64,000 nucleotides of DNA, taken from NCBI RefSeq assembly GCF_947498635.1, contig NZ_CANMKV010000012.1, positions 51,810 to 115,809 on the forward strand. The letters are read 5' to 3'. The position numbers were made by a program, and so were the translations under genes. The notes under the pieces were generated by a model. The model did not search any database and was not told the origin of the DNA. It saw only the letters and a program-made list of their open reading frames with translations. Each line of letters starts with the position of its first letter. The stretch's first letter is position 1. Source of the stretch: an uncultured Microbulbifer sp. GTDB lineage: Bacteria; Pseudomonadota; Gammaproteobacteria; Pseudomonadales; Cellvibrionaceae. Positions 1 to 10,172 of the stretch are shown piece after piece.

Positions 1-213
1 ATAGTTTCTCGCAAATACGCGAAATTTTTCCAGGTCCACAGCTAACTTTTGGATACGCTTTGGATTGTCATTCGTGACAATCCGAAAGTGCTCGGTTTCT
101 ACTTCGTACCAATCGGAATTAATTAATTGTTCAGAGCTGGTACAACTGGTGATAACGAAAAAAACCAGTATGAAAGTAATCATTTTGCAAGCGGGTGTAG
201 CCACTAGATGCAT
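1..213 (-). CDS. Putative lipoprotein, N-terminal fragment (runs off left edge)
   Basis: Only the first 71 codons lie in the window and the frame is open to base 1. The product starts with a short hydrophobic stretch followed by a Cys in the context VITSC, which fits a lipoprotein signal peptide cut before Cys, so an outer- or inner-membrane lipoprotein is likely. The mature part begins with acidic and aromatic residues (DWYEVETEHFRIVTN) and I do not recognise the family. The ATG at 213 is the longest start; an in-frame ATG at 183 would put the hydrophobic segment right at the N-terminus and is equally plausible. Neither has a strong Shine-Dalgarno sequence. Function unknown. Confidence 0.6.
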   Translation of the reverse strand, partial: MHLVATPACKMITFILVFFVITSCTSSEQLINSDWYEVETEHFRIVTNDNPKRIQKLAVDLEKFRVFARNY

Positions 214-442
214 TATGAGGTTTCCCTAGAGCGATTTAACGATGGCTCCCGAATTAAAATAGGTGTGAATACTGTGTAAATACAACTGCACGCTGATTTT
301 TGTATTCTTCACTCACAGGAGATCCCGATTGTTATGTGGTCTTGAGTTTAGAAAGTGAAATCTATCGTATTTTTAACCAATCATGCCCCATTTTCCTAAT
401 TCGGGTTTTACTTGGTTTTTTATTTTCCTTTCTGACACAACG

Positions 443-466
443 ATTATTCAGAAACCTCTGAATATT
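443..466. repeat. IS5-type end-like palindrome (possible insertion scar)
   Basis: The sequence ATTATTCAGA-AACC-TCTGAATATT is an imperfect palindrome. Bases 453-464 (aacctctgaata) are identical to 12 bases at the very end of the IS5-type element starting at 63750, and the left arm matches the reverse complement of the same end. It could be a leftover of an excised or collapsed element. Chance palindromy remains possible because no transposase remnant lies next to it. Confidence 0.4.
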
Positions 467-598
467 AAATTTATGGCTTTAGGCGGGTGTCGAGAAGGAT
501 GAATTCATCCCAGGACTGTTGAAAAGTATGCGAATGAATCCTTCATGGGAAGGTTGCGCCCTTCAATACGATATGCGGCTCTATGGTCCGCTAAGCGG

Positions 599-640
599 TG
601 CAGCTTTCCCATTTCGATCTCCCTCACAGGGAAAGCTGCA
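599..640 (-). terminator. 12-bp inverted repeat downstream of gyrB
   Basis: The arms tgcagctttccc (599-610) and gggaaagctgca (629-640) pair perfectly with an 18-base loop, 27 bases past the gyrB stop codon. No T-run follows on the minus strand, so it is either a weak or Rho-assisted terminator or an mRNA 3'-end stabilising hairpin for the dnaA-gyrB transcript. Confidence 0.5.
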
Positions 641-666
641 TTTCTAGCGAATACTCACTGTGGTGA

Positions 667-3087
<2,421 letters not shown>

Positions 3088-3105
3088 TTATTCGCTCCAT
3101 TCAAC

Positions 3106-4218
3106 TTATTGTGCGGCCGATGCTTCGGCGCTGATATTCCCATGTTCCACGTGGAACACTTTCGGGCAATTCCAAGGGGCCTCGAGCTGCCGCCAGGGGC
3201 GGCTCGTGGCACCCTCCTCAATTCCGGTGACAAGCACTTGGCTGGCGCAACGGCCAACCCAGTGGGCAAATACTTGCTGGTTGTGTTCATCCAGCTCCGC
3301 CGGCAGGTCATCTACCAGAAATACCGGTTTCTCCCTGTGGCGACAAACCAATTGCGCCATAGCGGTGCGCACGGCACAGACCAACATCTTCTGCTGGCCG
3401 CGCGACAAAACATTATGTGCGGGCTCTCCCGCAACGGTAAATCGGACATCGGCCCTATGGGGGCCTGTGCGGGTATGGCCCTGGCCAAGATCTCCATCTC
3501 GGGATTCACGCAGCGCTTCGCTCAGGGTACTTTCCTTGCGCCACCCCCGCCGATAGCTCATATCTACATGATGCAGCAGACTCTGGGGTAACTCCTCCAG
3601 GAGCCCGGAAACAGCGGCGCGTAGCGCCAGGAACTGAACCCGCCGTTGAGCATCTACACGCTCACCACTTTGCACCAGCTGCTCCTCCCAGACGCCGATC
3701 ACCTGCGTATCGATTTTACCACGACGCAACAAGGCATTTCGCTGCTTCAGAGCGATTTGATAGTTTTTCCACTCCTGCGCGAAAAGATGTTCCACGTGGA
3801 ACACCGTCCAATCCAACAAACGCCTGCGCACGCCGGGACCACCATCCAAAGCGGCAAAGCTGTCACTATTAATCAGTTGTAGAGGTAGGCAGTTGGCGAG
3901 CTGAGAACTGGACTCCGCCGCAGCCTGATTGATACGCACCCGACCACCGCCGTCGGCCAAGCGTTCCACCCCCAGGCTATAGCCTGTATCCAACTGAGCA
4001 AAAACCGTGAGCCCGTGACTATCGTGGCGAATGACCGACTTATGTTGGCGAGAGCGAAAAGAGCGCCCAGTGGCAAGCATATGGGCCGCCTCTAAAAGAG
4101 AGGTCTTGCCGCTGCCATTGTCCCCACAAAACAGATTGACCCCGGCATCCAGGGTCAGGTCAGCCTGGGAGATATTGCGAAAATTGGAGAGTAAAAGACG
4201 GGTCAGCGCCACAGACAC
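3106..4218 (-). CDS. recF: DNA replication and repair protein RecF
   Basis: RecF is an SMC-like ATPase that, with RecO and RecR, loads RecA at gaps. The 370-residue product has a Walker A motif GDNGSGKTSLLEA near residue 33, an ABC-type signature LSRGQQKML near residue 270 and a Walker B-like VFLVDDLPAELDE near residue 299. It sits between dnaN and gyrB as in most gammaproteobacteria. Two perfect parS palindromes lie inside the reading frame, both read as the peptide VFHVEH: one in the middle (VFHVEHLFAQEW) and one near the C-terminus (VFHVEHGN). The same DNA therefore serves protein coding and ParB binding. Confidence 0.97.
   Translation of the reverse strand: MSVALTRLLLSNFRNISQADLTLDAGVNLFCGDNGSGKTSLLEAAHMLATGRSFRSRQHKSVIRHDSHGLTVFAQLDTGYSLGVERLADGGGRVRINQAAAESSSQLANCLPLQLINSDSFAALDGGPGVRRRLLDWTVFHVEHLFAQEWKNYQIALKQRNALLRRGKIDTQVIGVWEEQLVQSGERVDAQRRVQFLALRAAVSGLLEELPQSLLHHVDMSYRRGWRKESTLSEALRESRDGDLGQGHTRTGPHRADVRFTVAGEPAHNVLSRGQQKMLVCAVRTAMAQLVCRHREKPVFLVDDLPAELDEHNQQVFAHWVGRCASQVLVTGIEEGATSRPWRQLEAPWNCPKVFHVEHGNISAEASAAQ
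3143..3158. promoter_or_regulatory. parS: parS centromere site 1 (in recF 3' end)
   Basis: TGTTCCACGTGGAACA is a perfect 16-bp palindrome identical to the Pseudomonas-type chromosomal parS. It is the ParB binding and spreading nucleation site used with ParA for origin segregation. It encodes VFHVEH near the RecF C-terminus. The parA-parB genes are about 12 kb away. Confidence 0.93.
3788..3803. promoter_or_regulatory. parS: parS centromere site 2 (in mid recF)
   Basis: A second perfect TGTTCCACGTGGAACA palindrome, 645 bases from the first and in the same reading frame of recF, where it again encodes VFHVEH. Paired parS sites close to the origin are typical of gammaproteobacterial ParABS systems. 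Confidence 0.93.
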
Positions 4219-4338
4219 CTCCCCTTGATCAGCACAGAAGCCACAAAGTAAAAACTTTCAAAAAAATAAGGGACCGTATTGGTAAAATTCAACACGATCC
4301 CCACACCATAACGCAGCAAGAGTTTAAATGCCTTATCC

Positions 4339-5445
4339 TTATAGACGCATAGGCATAATTACATAGAGGGCATCACCCTCCTCAGGTTGCTGTAACAGGG
4401 CACTGCTATTGGCGTCCGCCAGGCTGATGCGTATTTGGTCGCTGTGAATAGCACCGGTAACGTCGAGCAGATAGGAGACATTGAAGCCGATTTCCATAGG
4501 TTCTCCTACGTAATCGACCATCATCTGCTCTTCCGCCTCTTCTTGCTCCGGGTTATTGGCCACAATCTGCAACATTCCCTCAGAGACCTGCAGACGTACT
4601 CCACGGTATTTCTCATTGGAGAGAATGGCGGCGCGAGAGAAAGCCTGACGCAGCCCCTGACGATCGGCATAGACCACATTGCCAGCACCGCGCGGCAATA
4701 CACGGTCGTAGTCCGGGAATTTGCCATCCACCAGTTTGGAGGTGAAGGTGAACTGCCCGCTCATCACACGAATATGGTTGTTGCCCAGAACCACCTGAGC
4801 CGGCACATCGCTATCCTCAAGCAGCCGGCCCAGTTCCAGAACCCCTTTGCGCGGCACAATCGCTTGGATCGGCGCGGAAACATTCAGGCCCGGCGCATCG
4901 CGATCACATAGTGCCAGGCGGTGACCGTCAGTAGCCACCGCACGCAGCTGTTGTGGGCGGCATTCCAATAACAAGCCATTCAGGTAATAGCGCACATCCT
5001 GCTGGGCCATCGCAAAGCTGGTGGCCTCTATCAGGCGGCGAATCTCGCGCTGAGAGATATCGAAACGGGTCTGTGCAGTGGCCTCTTCCTGATTGGGGAA
5101 ATCCGCCGCGGGCAATGTCGATAACTGAAAACGGCTGCGACCACTGCGCAATATCAGGCGCTCGCCGTCGCGCTCGAACTTTAATTCGGCACCATCGGGA
5201 AGAGAGCGGCAGATATCCAGCAATTTTCGCGCGGGGACCGTCACCTCCCCTTCCATCTCTACACCGTCCACCGGCAGGCGGCCGACAATTTCCACCTCGA
5301 GATCCGTACCGGTCAGGGACAACTCCTGACCTTGTAATTGCATCAATACATTGGCCAGGACCGGCAAGGTCTGGCGCTTTTCAACAACACCGGCTACCAG
5401 TTGCAGGGGTTTCAGCAGGGCGTCCCGGCTCACATTGAATTTCAT
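4339..5445 (-). CDS. dnaN: DNA polymerase III beta subunit (sliding clamp)
   Basis: The ring-shaped processivity clamp of the replicative polymerase. The product (368 residues from the chosen start) begins MKFNVSRDALLKPLQLVAGVVE and ends with LYVIMPMRL, both hallmarks of the family, which is 366-367 residues in close relatives. I chose the ATG at 5445 because it aligns with the E. coli N-terminus; the frame extends eight codons upstream to a TTG at 5469 that lacks a ribosome binding site. It lies just downstream of dnaA with a very short gap, so the two are co-transcribed. A 120-base gap separates it from recF. Confidence 0.97.
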   Translation of the reverse strand: MKFNVSRDALLKPLQLVAGVVEKRQTLPVLANVLMQLQGQELSLTGTDLEVEIVGRLPVDGVEMEGEVTVPARKLLDICRSLPDGAELKFERDGERLILRSGRSRFQLSTLPAADFPNQEEATAQTRFDISQREIRRLIEATSFAMAQQDVRYYLNGLLLECRPQQLRAVATDGHRLALCDRDAPGLNVSAPIQAIVPRKGVLELGRLLEDSDVPAQVVLGNNHIRVMSGQFTFTSKLVDGKFPDYDRVLPRGAGNVVYADRQGLRQAFSRAAILSNEKYRGVRLQVSEGMLQIVANNPEQEEAEEQMMVDYVGEPMEIGFNVSYLLDVTGAIHSDQIRISLADANSSALLQQPEEGDALYVIMPMRL

Positions 5446-5477
5446 CGGTAGTTTCGCCTTGTTTGTCAATTATTCGA

Positions 5478-7136
5478 TTAAGTGGTCAACGACCGTGTCA
5501 GTAACTTTACGTCCTCGCGGATATCCGCGTCGGATTCCTGCAATTCGCGAATTTTGCGGCAGGCGTGCAGAACCGTCGTGTGGTCGCGTCCGCCAAAAGC
5601 GTCGCCAATTTCCGGCAGGCTGTGATTGGTCAACTCCTTGGCCAATGACATCGCCACCTGGCGCGGACGCGCCACAGAGCGACTGCGACGCTTGGACAGT
5701 AGGTCGGCCACCTTGATCTTGTAGTACTCCGCCACCACTCGCTGAATATTATCCACACTCACCAAACGATCTTGTAAGGCGAGGAGATCCTTAAGAGCCT
5801 CGCGGACCAGGACATCGTCGATAGCGCGCCCGGTAAACTGGGAATTGGCTATCACCCGGCGCAGCGCCCCCTCCAGCTCGCGAACATTGGAGCGAATGCG
5901 CTGGGCAATAAAGAAAGCCGAATCATGTGGGAGCTCCACACCAAACTGTTCCGCCTTCTTCATTAATATGGCCACACGGGTTTCCAGCTCTGGTGGCTCC
6001 ACCGCCACCGTGAGCCCCCAGCCAAAGCGAGATTTTAACCGCTCCTCAAGACCATCGATCTCCTTGGGATAGCGATCGCAGGTCAAAATAATCTGCTGAC
6101 CGCCTTCGAGCAGAGCGTTAAAGGTATGGAAAAACTCTTCTTGGGAGCGCTCCTTACCAGCGAAAAACTGGATGTCGTCGATCAACAAGGCATCCACAGA
6201 GCGGTAATAGCGCTTAAAGTCACTAATGGCATTGAGCTGCAAGGCCTTCACCATATCGGCAACAAATCGCTCCGAATGCAGGTAGACCACCTTGGCATTG
6301 GGGTTGCGCACCAACAGTGCATTGCCCACGGCGTGCATAAGGTGCGTCTTACCCAGGCCAACCCCACCGTAGATAAAGAGGGGGTTATAAGCCCCGCCGG
6401 GATTGTCAGAGATCTGCTGCGCAGCAGCCAAACCCAGCTGGTTTGACTTGCCTTCGACAAAGGATTTAAAGGTAAAATTTCGATTGAGGGAGCTGCCATG
6501 TTTGATGGCACCCTCGACTTCAACTTGGCGCGCGGGCTGCTCTGGGATAGAGCGCACCATATCGTTCCTAGCCGCAGGGCGGATATCCGACACCGCCTGC
6601 TCCCCCTGACTCATCGGCCTGGTGTTGATTTCTTCTTCCAGCGCCGGATGCGAATTGTTTACTGGGCGCCCGCCGTAACTACAGCCATTAAGGGGCCTTG
6701 AAGATACAGGGGTTGATTCCGCCTGCCCCATAAAGCTTTGTGAGGTGGCCGGGGAGACCACACCCGCTGGTGTAGCGGGCATCTCTGTCGACCGAGAAGA
6801 GGCCGTAGGCGCCATAGCAGCAGGTATGGATTCGGGCGCTGGCGACGAATCCATCACTGCGTGACTGCGCTGAAACCGCGCGGGGCGGCGCGCAGTGATT
6901 TCCATGCCCACCTGAAGTGGCCGCCCAGGAGAAAACTGATGCACCAGTTCACGGATACGATGAAGGAATTTACTGCCAACCCAGTCCAGCACGAAGCGAT
7001 TCGGAGCAACCAGGCGCAACTCGCCCTCCGCACACACGGGATTGACACGCAGCGGCCTGATCCAGGTATTGAACTGCTGAGATGGCAATTCGTCCTGCAA
7101 ACAGCTTGCACACTGCTTCCAAACGGATTCAGTCAA
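5478..7136 (-). CDS. dnaA: Chromosomal replication initiator protein DnaA
   Basis: AAA+ initiator that binds DnaA boxes and melts oriC. Domain I begins [17 protein letters not shown], domain II is a long Ser/Pro-rich linker (roughly residues 90-210), domain III has Walker [17 protein letters not shown] and Walker [14 protein letters not shown], and domain IV carries the DNA-binding signature [19 protein letters not shown] and [15 protein letters not shown] chose the TTG at 7136 because it aligns exactly with the E. coli start and has a GGGGGG Shine-Dalgarno stretch just upstream. An in-frame ATG at 7184 would add 16 residues unlike DnaA. Consensus DnaA boxes lie upstream, consistent with autoregulation. 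Confidence 0.96.
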   Translation of the reverse strand: MTESVWKQCASCLQDELPSQQFNTWIRPLRVNPVCAEGELRLVAPNRFVLDWVGSKFLHRIRELVHQFSPGRPLQVGMEITARRPARFQRSHAVMDSSPAPESIPAAMAPTASSRSTEMPATPAGVVSPATSQSFMGQAESTPVSSRPLNGCSYGGRPVNNSHPALEEEINTRPMSQGEQAVSDIRPAARNDMVRSIPEQPARQVEVEGAIKHGSSLNRNFTFKSFVEGKSNQLGLAAAQQISDNPGGAYNPLFIYGGVGLGKTHLMHAVGNALLVRNPNAKVVYLHSERFVADMVKALQLNAISDFKRYYRSVDALLIDDIQFFAGKERSQEEFFHTFNALLEGGQQIILTCDRYPKEIDGLEERLKSRFGWGLTVAVEPPELETRVAILMKKAEQFGVELPHDSAFFIAQRIRSNVRELEGALRRVIANSQFTGRAIDDVLVREALKDLLALQDRLVSVDNIQRVVAEYYKIKVADLLSKRRSRSVARPRQVAMSLAKELTNHSLPEIGDAFGGRDHTTVLHACRKIRELQESDADIREDVKLLTRSLTT

Positions 7137-7247
7137 GAAACCCCCCAAAACCCCAAAATGGTAAGACCACGGAGACAACGGCATGACGGGGCAGAAACGC
7201 CCAGGCCGTCAAATAAGATCGGCGCAGTATACCTTTCCATCGCCGGG

Positions 7248-7256
7248 TTATCCACA
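7248..7256 (+). promoter_or_regulatory. DnaA box (TTATCCACA)
   Basis: A perfect match to the TTATNCACA consensus, 112 bases upstream of the chosen dnaA start. Confidence 0.75.
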
Positions 7257-7353
7257 AGAAAGGTGAGTACTGTTGAGAAAATTGCGCAAAAAGGTCCATG
7301 CAATCAGGTATTTGCACAACAATTAGACAGGTGCAAACGAAGAGGTGGCAATT

Positions 7354-7377
7354 TTATCCACAGGAGCCTGTGTATAT
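7354..7377. promoter_or_regulatory. Facing pair of DnaA boxes
   Basis: TTATCCACA at 7354-7362 (perfect, plus strand) faces ATATACACA at 7369-7377 (minus strand, one mismatch). Between and including parts of them lies the palindrome CACAGG-AG-CCTGTG, so the two boxes form one inverted unit. Confidence 0.65.
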
Positions 7378-7643
7378 CTTGGGGTCAATCGGTGGGCATC
7401 GCGAGATATTCCCGTCACCTCAAGGGGTTGTCAGAGAGGCGCTAAAGAGAACAGGCCACCCATCGGAACACAGATTGAAATTCCCCGGCCAGCGCGTTGC
7501 TTTCGCTGCTGCGTTTCTATACAATCCGCGGCCTTCGCAGCGCATAGCTCCGTCTGCCCCGGCTAGTTGCCGGACCGGAGCCCAGGCCGCGGCCGGGGAA
7601 GGTCCCGTGAAATCTTGAACACAAAGTCTCAGGTAGCAAGACA

Positions 7644-7778
7644 ATGAAACGCACATTTCAACCCAGCAACTTGAAGCGCAAACGCACTCACGGTTTCCGC
7701 GCTCGCATGGCAACCAAAAACGGCCGTAAGATCTTGGCCCGCCGCCGCGCTAAAGGCCGCAAAGTACTGTCTGCATAA
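7644..7778 (+). CDS. rpmH: 50S ribosomal protein L34
   Basis: A 44-residue, extremely basic protein beginning [19 protein letters not shown] and ending GRKVLSA, an almost textbook L34 sequence. It is part of the large ribosomal subunit. An AGGT Shine-Dalgarno-like stretch precedes the ATG. It is the first gene of the rpmH-rnpA-yidD-yidC group, with rnpA following after 26 bases. Confidence 0.98.
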   Translation: MKRTFQPSNLKRKRTHGFRARMATKNGRKILARRRAKGRKVLSA

Positions 7779-7799
7779 TATCTCTTTTTTTAGAGATAT
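7778..7799 (+). other. Hairpin between rpmH and rnpA
   Basis: An 8-bp stem (atatctct / agagatat) with a T-rich loop begins in the rpmH stop codon. Its position suits partial attenuation or processing that keeps L34 expression above that of rnpA. It is not a classic terminator because the T-run lies in the loop. Confidence 0.45.
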
Positions 7800-7804
7800 C
7801 TCTT

Positions 7805-8191
7805 ATGCAGCAGGCGCGCAGCAGTTTCGGATTTGCCAAGACGCTGCGCCTGCTCAATGCAGCGCAGTACCGCAAGGTTTTCAATGAAAACCTTGTGCGC
7901 GCCGCGCACCCCAATCTGCTCATCCTCGCCCGTCCCAGTGAATTGGAGCACCCGCGCCTCGGCTTGGTAATCGCCAAGAAACATGTGCGCAATGCCTCCG
8001 ACCGCAATCAAATCAAGCGTATTACCCGCGAAACGTTCCGTCTGCAGCAACACCAACTGCCGCCATTAGACGTTGTGGTATTAGCGCGGCCCGGGCTTGG
8101 CGATCTGGATAAGGCCGCTCTGGCCAAGACACTGAATAAACTCTGGCGCAAACTGGCCAAGCGTGCGCAGCAGCCGCAATCCAAGCCATGA
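7805..8191 (+). CDS. rnpA: Ribonuclease P protein component
   Basis: The small basic protein cofactor of RNase P, which trims tRNA 5' leaders together with the M1 RNA (not in this window). The 128-residue product has the family core LGLVIAKKHVRNASDRNQIK followed by RITRETFRL, the RNA-binding signature. Its last codons overlap the yidD start by four bases (ATGA type), indicating translational coupling. Confidence 0.97.
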   Translation: MQQARSSFGFAKTLRLLNAAQYRKVFNENLVRAAHPNLLILARPSELEHPRLGLVIAKKHVRNASDRNQIKRITRETFRLQQHQLPPLDVVVLARPGLGDLDKAALAKTLNKLWRKLAKRAQQPQSKP

Positions 8192-8421
8192 AGTGGTTAC
8201 TGATCAAGCTGATACACGTATACCGCTACCTGGCCAGCCCCTGGGTAGGCAACCAATGTCGCTTCTACCCCACCTGCTCACGTTACTCCGAAGAGGCCAT
8301 TGAAACTCACGGAGCGATAAAAGGGGCTTATTTAACCGCGCGCCGCCTTATAAAATGCCACCCCTGGCACCCTGGAGGAATGGACCCGGTTCCCCCCTCC
8401 AGACACAAGAACACGCTCTAG
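8188..8421 (+). CDS. yidD: Membrane protein insertion efficiency factor YidD
   Basis: A small (77-residue) inner-membrane-associated protein that assists YidC-dependent insertion. It shows the conserved core CRFYPTCSRYSEEAIETHG with its characteristic Cys pair and the later HPWHPGGMDPVPP segment. It overlaps rnpA by four bases and ends 8 bases before the chosen yidC start. Confidence 0.95.
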   Translation: MKWLLIKLIHVYRYLASPWVGNQCRFYPTCSRYSEEAIETHGAIKGAYLTARRLIKCHPWHPGGMDPVPPSRHKNTL

Positions 8422-8429
8422 GTATTAAA

Positions 8430-10097
8430 ATGGATTGGCAACGCTACACGCTGCTCGGTGGAATTCTCGCAGTTCTCCTTGCACTCATTTTCCAGTGGAA
8501 TGCATTTCAAGAGCTGCACACTCCTGAACTAGACCGCGAAACCATCGTGCATAGCGATGTACAGAGCGGCGGCCTAATCCCGGCGGAAACCGATGATAAT
8601 AGCGGTGGTGACGTGCCCCAGCTTGAATCGCAGGCACCGGCCGAGACCGATAACGATGGCACCGAGCGCAAACTGGTCAATGTCACCACCGATGTGTTCG
8701 ATCTACTGATCGATCCCCGCGGCGGAGATATTGTTAAAGTAGCCCTGCGCAAGTTCGAGGAAAAACTGGATACCCCAGACCAACCTCTAATTCTGCTTAA
8801 CCAAACGCGCTACCACACCTATATCGCACAGAGTGGCCTGATCGGTAAAAATGGCACCGATAACGCCGCCGGTCGCCCCCTGTTCAACGTTTCCAAAACC
8901 GAATATGCCCTGGTCGAGGGACAGGACCAACTAGTGGTGGACCTGACTCTGCAACAGCAAGGTGCCAATATCACCAAGCGCTACACCTTTAAGCGCGGCG
9001 ACTACCTGGTTCAGGTAGCCTATCTGGTAGATAACACTAGCGCCAAGCCCTGGTCGGCAGCCATGTTTGGCCAGATCAAGCGCGATACCAGCGAACCCGT
9101 CACCGATACGGGTTTCGGCATGTCGCCCTTCCTCGGTGCGGCCCTGCACACCAATGAGGAAAATTACTTCAAACAGGATTTTGAAGAAATCGCTGAAAAG
9201 CCCACGCGCGAAACCATTGAGGGCGGCTGGGTGGCCATGGTGCAGCACTACTTCCTCAGCGCCTGGATCCCCCCCCAGGACGAGCGCAATACCTTCGAAC
9301 TGAAAGAGCTCTCCAACGGTCTTTTCCGCATGGGCTTTACTGCCCAACCCGTGCAGATTGCCGCGGCCACGCAAGGTGAGCTCAGCGCCTCTTTCTACGC
9401 CGGCCCCAAAGATGTCTACCGCCTGGAGGAGATTTCGCCCTACCTGGATTTGACTGTGGACTACGGCTGGCTGTGGTGGATTGCCAAGCCACTGTTCCGT
9501 GTCCTGCACTTTATCCAGGAGCACATTGTCAGCAACTGGGGTTGGGCGATTATCCTGCTCACCGTCTTTATTAAGACACTGCTGCTGCCGCTATCCGCCG
9601 CGGGAACCAAGTCCATGGCGCGTATGCGCAAGTTCGCCCCGCAAATGAAAAAGTTGCAGGAGCAGTACAAGGACAACCGGCAGAAGCTGGCGGAAGAGAC
9701 GATGAAGCTCTACCGCCGCGAGAAAATCAATCCGATGGGCGGCTGTCTGCCGATCCTGTTACAGATGCCGGTCTTTATCGCACTCTACTGGATGCTCACG
9801 GAAACCGTTGAGTTGCGCCACGCGCCCTGGATCTTCTGGATTCACGACCTCTCGGCAAAAGACCCCTACTTTATTCTGCCGGTGTTTATGGGGCTCTCTA
9901 TGTGGTTTATGCAAAAGCTGAACCCGGCGCCCACCGATCCGACCCAGGCCCGGATCATGCAGCTGATGCCGGTGATGATGACGGTATTCTTCCTGTGGTT
10001 CCCGGCCGGCCTGGTACTTTACTGGATTGCCAATAACTTGATCACTATCGGGCAGACCTGGTATATCAACAAGCAAGTGGATGCCGGCAAGTATTGA
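8430..10097 (+). CDS. yidC: Membrane protein insertase YidC
   Basis: An inner-membrane insertase working alone or with SecYEG, important for Fo subunits among others. From the ATG at 8430 the product is 555 residues: an N-terminal transmembrane segment (MDWQRYTLLGGILAVLLALIF), a large periplasmic domain, then the five-helix core with WAIILLTVFIKTLLLPLS, the cytosolic helical hairpin rich in Lys and Gln, and NPMGGCLPILLQMPVFIALY. The frame stays open to 8355, but that extension overlaps yidD and lacks family features. A strong terminator follows. Confidence 0.97.
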   Translation: MDWQRYTLLGGILAVLLALIFQWNAFQELHTPELDRETIVHSDVQSGGLIPAETDDNSGGDVPQLESQAPAETDNDGTERKLVNVTTDVFDLLIDPRGGDIVKVALRKFEEKLDTPDQPLILLNQTRYHTYIAQSGLIGKNGTDNAAGRPLFNVSKTEYALVEGQDQLVVDLTLQQQGANITKRYTFKRGDYLVQVAYLVDNTSAKPWSAAMFGQIKRDTSEPVTDTGFGMSPFLGAALHTNEENYFKQDFEEIAEKPTRETIEGGWVAMVQHYFLSAWIPPQDERNTFELKELSNGLFRMGFTAQPVQIAAATQGELSASFYAGPKDVYRLEEISPYLDLTVDYGWLWWIAKPLFRVLHFIQEHIVSNWGWAIILLTVFIKTLLLPLSAAGTKSMARMRKFAPQMKKLQEQYKDNRQKLAEETMKLYRREKINPMGGCLPILLQMPVFIALYWMLTETVELRHAPWIFWIHDLSAKDPYFILPVFMGLSMWFMQKLNPAPTDPTQARIMQLMPVMMTVFFLWFPAGLVLYWIANNLITIGQTWYINKQVDAGKY

Positions 10098-10123
10098 CCC
10101 GCAGAACCCACACAGCAATAAAC

Positions 10124-10147
10124 AAGGGCCGCATCAGCGGCCCTTTT
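10124..10147 (+). terminator. Rho-independent terminator after yidC
   Basis: A 9-bp perfect stem aagggccgc / gcggccctt with an ATCA tetraloop is followed by TT. It ends the rpmH-yidC transcript 26 bases before mnmE. Confidence 0.8.
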
Positions 10148-10172
10148 CCGTTACGTCGAGTAAACTCAGCCG

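Larger units (their letters stand above)
214..666. other. Intergenic region between the lipoprotein gene and gyrB
   Basis: No convincing gene is seen in these 453 bases. The left half is AT-rich and should hold the promoter of the lipoprotein gene. It contains an imperfect palindrome at 443-466 resembling an IS end, a 14-base palindrome (ggatgaattcatcc) near 498-511, and the inverted repeat at 599-640 beyond the gyrB stop codon. Confidence 0.6.
7137..7643. other. dnaA-rpmH intergenic region, candidate origin or dnaA regulatory region
   Basis: A 507-base gene-free gap where transcription diverges. It contains two perfect DnaA boxes and a third, oppositely oriented near-consensus box. It must hold the dnaA and rpmH promoters, and it occupies the position of the known Pseudomonas oriC. 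The AT content is moderate; I see no long AT-rich unwinding element as strong as the one at 12157-12290. Confidence 0.6.

Noticed and set aside
581..603. A 22-base sequence nearly identical to the 3' end of atpI (17452-17473), 20 of 22 bases
   Set aside because: A match of this length and quality is expected about once by chance across all pairs in a 64 kb window, and no further similarity extends on either side.
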